The position numbers and the translations under genes are program-made. A stretch of 64,000 nt of DNA from contig CP046177.1 in the NCBI GenBank assembly GCA_014075215.1, positions 2,914,501 through 2,978,500 of the forward strand, read 5' to 3'. The stretch is from Flavobacteriaceae bacterium (GTDB lineage Bacteria; Bacteroidota; Bacteroidia; Flavobacteriales; Flavobacteriaceae). The notes below the pieces were generated by a model, which did not search any database, had not been told where the DNA came from, and was given only the letters and a program-made list of their open reading frames with translations. Within the stretch, counting starts at the first letter, position 1; each line of letters starts with the position of its first letter. Shown piece by piece: positions 62,293 through 64,000 of the stretch.

Positions 62293-62313
62293 TTAATAGT
62301 AATACCAATTATT

Positions 62314-62559
62314 ATGAGTACGGTAGAATTAAGAAATAAAATAATAGAACAGTTTAATCAGTTCATTCAAGATGATTCAAAACTCTTAGCTTTGGATGGT
62401 GTTTTCGATTCGCTTACTACAACAGATTCCCAATCATTAGTTTCTGAGGAGCATTATAAAATTGTTGAGGAACGCCGTCGTAAATGGCAAGCGGGAGAAA
62501 CTAAAGGACGTAGCTGGGATGAAGTAAAACTTCAGCTAAAGAAAAAATATGGGTTCTAA
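62314..62559 (+). CDS. Antitoxin of the addiction-module (Unstab_antitox) family
   Basis: An 81-residue protein from MSTVELRNKI. The C-terminal half EERRRKWQAGETKGRSWDEV has the family pattern of an Arg-rich helix followed by G-x-S-W-D/E-E-V, ending KLQLKKKYGF. It neutralises the toxin encoded by the overlapping next gene (11-nt overlap). The in-frame ATG 8 codons upstream overlaps the -7 box and is not used here. Confidence 0.85.
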   Translation: MSTVELRNKIIEQFNQFIQDDSKLLALDGVFDSLTTTDSQSLVSEEHYKIVEERRRKWQAGETKGRSWDEVKLQLKKKYGF

Positions 62560-62851
62560 AAAACTCGAACTTACTATTGACCCAGAAGCACAGATTGAAA
62601 TTGACAAGGCTATTGAAAATTACGAAAAAGCTAGAGAAGGTTTAGGAGAAGAATTTTACTACTATCTTGATGGATACTTTGAGGTACTAAGAGAAGATAA
62701 TGTTTTCTTTAACATAAAAAGAAAACCTGCTTTTCGAGAATTACCTTTAAAACGTTTTCCTTATGTAATTATCTATGAGCATACAAAAACTGAAATTTAT
62801 GTGTTTTCTGTTTTTAATACTAACCAAGACCCAGCAAAGAAAAGACACTAA
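62549..62851 (+). CDS. ParE/RelE-type toxin
   Basis: A 100-residue protein with a ParE-toxin fold pattern: LTIDPEAQIEIDKAIENYEK, EFYYYLDGYFEVLREDNVFF, FRELPLKRFPYVIIYEHTKT and IYVFSVFNTNQDPAKKRH. RelE-type toxins cut mRNA and ParE-type toxins poison gyrase; the Unstab_antitox partner fits the ParE-like group. The pair is intact. It lies between the RHS locus and an IS3 copy. Confidence 0.87.
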   Translation: MGSKKLELTIDPEAQIEIDKAIENYEKAREGLGEEFYYYLDGYFEVLREDNVFFNIKRKPAFRELPLKRFPYVIIYEHTKTEIYVFSVFNTNQDPAKKRH

Positions 62852-62976
62852 TTTTCTGAATTATTACTTCTTTCAGCTAAATATTTTAGTCCTAAACCTA
62901 ATATAAGTAAAACTGGAGTTGCTACATTTATTAGCACAAAGAGTTAAGCTTATTTTTATCTAAATAACTTAACAAA

Positions 62977-63276
62977 ATGAAACGAAGAAAATACAGTAAA
63001 GAGTTTAAAATTAAAGCAGTAGAATTGAGTAATGTACGAGGTAATACCAAAGAGATTGCTATCGAGTTGGGTATCAGTGGATATCTTATTTACAGATGGC
63101 GTAGAGAATTAGAGCAGTGTCCTGATATAGCTTTCAGCGGTAATGGAGTCAAACAGCTAACAGAAGATCAAAAAGAGTTAGAGCGTTTACATAAACAACT
63201 CAAGGATGTTACCATGGAAAGAGATATCTTAAAAAAGTCCGTGAGCATTTTCTCCAAGAGCGATCGGAAGTATTGA
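62977..63276 (+). CDS. IS3-family transposase orfA, copy 2
   Basis: 99 residues, HTH_Tnp_1 (RRKYSKEFKIKAVELSNVRG, IYRWRRELEQ) and a C-terminal zipper-like helix. It differs from copy 1 by a few residues (for example EIAIELGISGYLIYR for QIAMELGISADLIYR). The A6G run at 63231-63237 is the probable -1 slippage site for OrfAB. Confidence 0.92.
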   Translation: MKRRKYSKEFKIKAVELSNVRGNTKEIAIELGISGYLIYRWRRELEQCPDIAFSGNGVKQLTEDQKELERLHKQLKDVTMERDILKKSVSIFSKSDRKY

Positions 63277-64000
63277 AATTTATCAAAGACCACAGTAGAG
63301 AATATCCGGTTGGGAAGATGTGTAAAGTTTTTAAAATTAGCAAGAATAGTTATTACAGGAGTAGGAATTATATTCCATCAGATAGAGATGGAGAAAATCG
63401 TATGTTACTTTCTGAGATTCACCGTATCTGTGAGCGAAGTAAATCGACTTATGGAAGTCCTAGAATTACAGAGGAACTCAAAGCTAAAGGGTTTAAGGTA
63501 TCTAGACCCGGAGTAGCTCGATTGATGAAAAAACATGGGATTAAGGCTGTTCGTAAAAAGAAATTTGTTGTCACAACAGATTCTAAGCATCAATATCCGG
63601 TAGCTGATAATGTATTGTATAGAGATTTTAAAGCTACCGCAGCTGCACAGAAATGGGTCTCTGATATTACCTATCTCAAAACAGCACAAGGATGGTTGTA
63701 CTTAACGGTAATTATTGACCTCTTTGATCGTAAAGTCATCGGTTGGTCTTTGAGCAATGGACTCAAAGCAAGTCAAACTATCATTGCTGCATGGAGGATG
63801 GCTGTAAACAACAGAATGCCTTGTAAAGGTATGATTTTTCATTCTGATCGGGGAGTGCAATATGCATGTCATGCATTTGTTAATATCCTTAAAAGTTATC
63901 ATGTAACACCCAGTATGAGTAGAAAAGGAAACTGTTGGGATAATGCAGTAGCAGAATCTTTTTTTAAAACAATTAAAACAGAACTAATAATCAACAATAA
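63231..64000 (+). CDS. IS3-family transposase orfB, copy 2 (partial, -1 frame)
   Basis: Read in the -1 frame from the A6G site: VREHFLQERSEVLKFIKDHS, HTH_21 part SYYRSRNYIPSDRDG, YGSPRITEELKAKGFKVSR, then the integrase core with WVSDITYLKTAQGWLYLTVI (first Asp), FHSDRGVQYACHAF (second Asp) and CWDNAVAESFFKTIKTEL (Glu). No stop up to the window edge. It shows what the orfB of copy 1 looked like before IS110 inserted. Confidence 0.9.

Larger units (their letters stand above)
62914..64000 (+). mobile_element. IS3-family element, copy 2 (continues past the window)
   Basis: The left end is TGGAGTTGCTACATTTATTA, with the outer TGGA and inner GAGTTAAGCT shared with copy 1 (317-2908, opposite orientation). 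It contains orfA and most of an orfB that is not interrupted by IS110, and it gives the empty target site near 63643. The nucleotide match to copy 1 is high but not perfect, so the two are older than the IS110 copies. Confidence 0.88.

Noticed and set aside
63310..63516. 68-residue frame inside IS3 orfB (and its counterpart at 2306-2512)
   Set aside because: Shadow frame of the conserved orfB integrase sequence; conserved only because orfB is.
1..64000. Reassignment of TGA to Trp in this genome
   Set aside because: TGA is the natural stop of several intact genes (for example sirtuin and pcm) and RF2 is intact; the in-frame TGA codons lie in genes with other signs of decay.
1..64000. tRNA genes or a CRISPR array
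   Set aside because: I saw no cloverleaf-like sequence with TTCGAnTC arms in intergenic regions and no regularly spaced direct repeats of 25-40 bp.

Overview
The window is about 64 kb of AT-rich DNA from a member of the Bacteroidota, most likely family Flavobacteriaceae. The basis is gene content: PorX and a cargo protein with a type IX secretion (T9SS) type A C-terminal domain, TonB-linked outer-membrane receptor architecture, DUF4252 proteins behind an ECF sigma factor, a RibB with a degenerate GTP-cyclohydrolase-like tail, an RF2 gene without programmed frameshift, and TAnnTTTG-type promoters. I cannot name the genus from the sequence alone. Stretches of housekeeping chromosome alternate with heavily IS-damaged accessory segments.

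Layout. 1-3.3 kb is a three-layer nest of mobile DNA: an IS1595-type transposase gene is cut by an IS3 element, which is cut by an IS110 element. 3.3-6.9 kb holds two tandem paralogous small membrane-anchored proteins (both broken), a GH19 muramidase/chitinase-like gene without a normal start codon, a secreted hypothetical protein and an M23 peptidase whose signal peptide is cut off by an in-frame TGA. 7.5-15.3 kb has clpB, a DCC-family thiol oxidoreductase and a four-gene MacAB-like efflux operon. 15.3-26 kb carries a broken PagL-like gene, 3-hydroxybutyryl-CoA dehydrogenase, Gfo/Idh/MocA oxidoreductase, pcm, porX, tsaE and ald, separated by remnants of IS110/IS1111, IS4 and IS5 elements and by short inverted-repeat elements (MITEs). 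26-33.8 kb has a sirtuin, the rpsF-rpsR-rplI operon, an ECF sigma/membrane regulator/outer-membrane protein operon, and broken YdeI-like and epimerase genes. 33.9-45.5 kb has priA, a T9SS cargo protein, xerD, a TonB-type receptor, an ArsC-like protein, prfB and a large zinc protease. A threonine aldolase gene at 45.6-47.9 kb is split by a second, apparently identical IS110 copy. 48-56 kb has a MATE transporter, tpx and an envelope cluster ftsK-lolA-lptG-ribB. 56-60 kb has a second ECF sigma operon (with two DUF4252 genes) and an S41 protease lipoprotein. 60-64 kb is accessory: RHS fragments, an orphan RHS toxin tip with its probable immunity gene, a ParE-type toxin-antitoxin pair and a second IS3 copy that runs off the window.

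How it fits together. Core genes are largely intact and syntenic, whereas dispensable genes carry premature stops, frameshifts, deletions and insertions. This suggests recent IS expansion with ongoing gene decay. The two IS110 copies, one in an IS3 element whose uninterrupted relative is also in the window and one in threonine aldolase, allow the element ends and target sites to be read to about one base. Their 5' non-coding region folds into two long-loop hairpins whose loops match the target flanks and the element's own ends, as expected for an IS110 bridge RNA. At least three short non-autonomous inverted-repeat families are present, and one shares its ends with a broken IS5-like element in the window.
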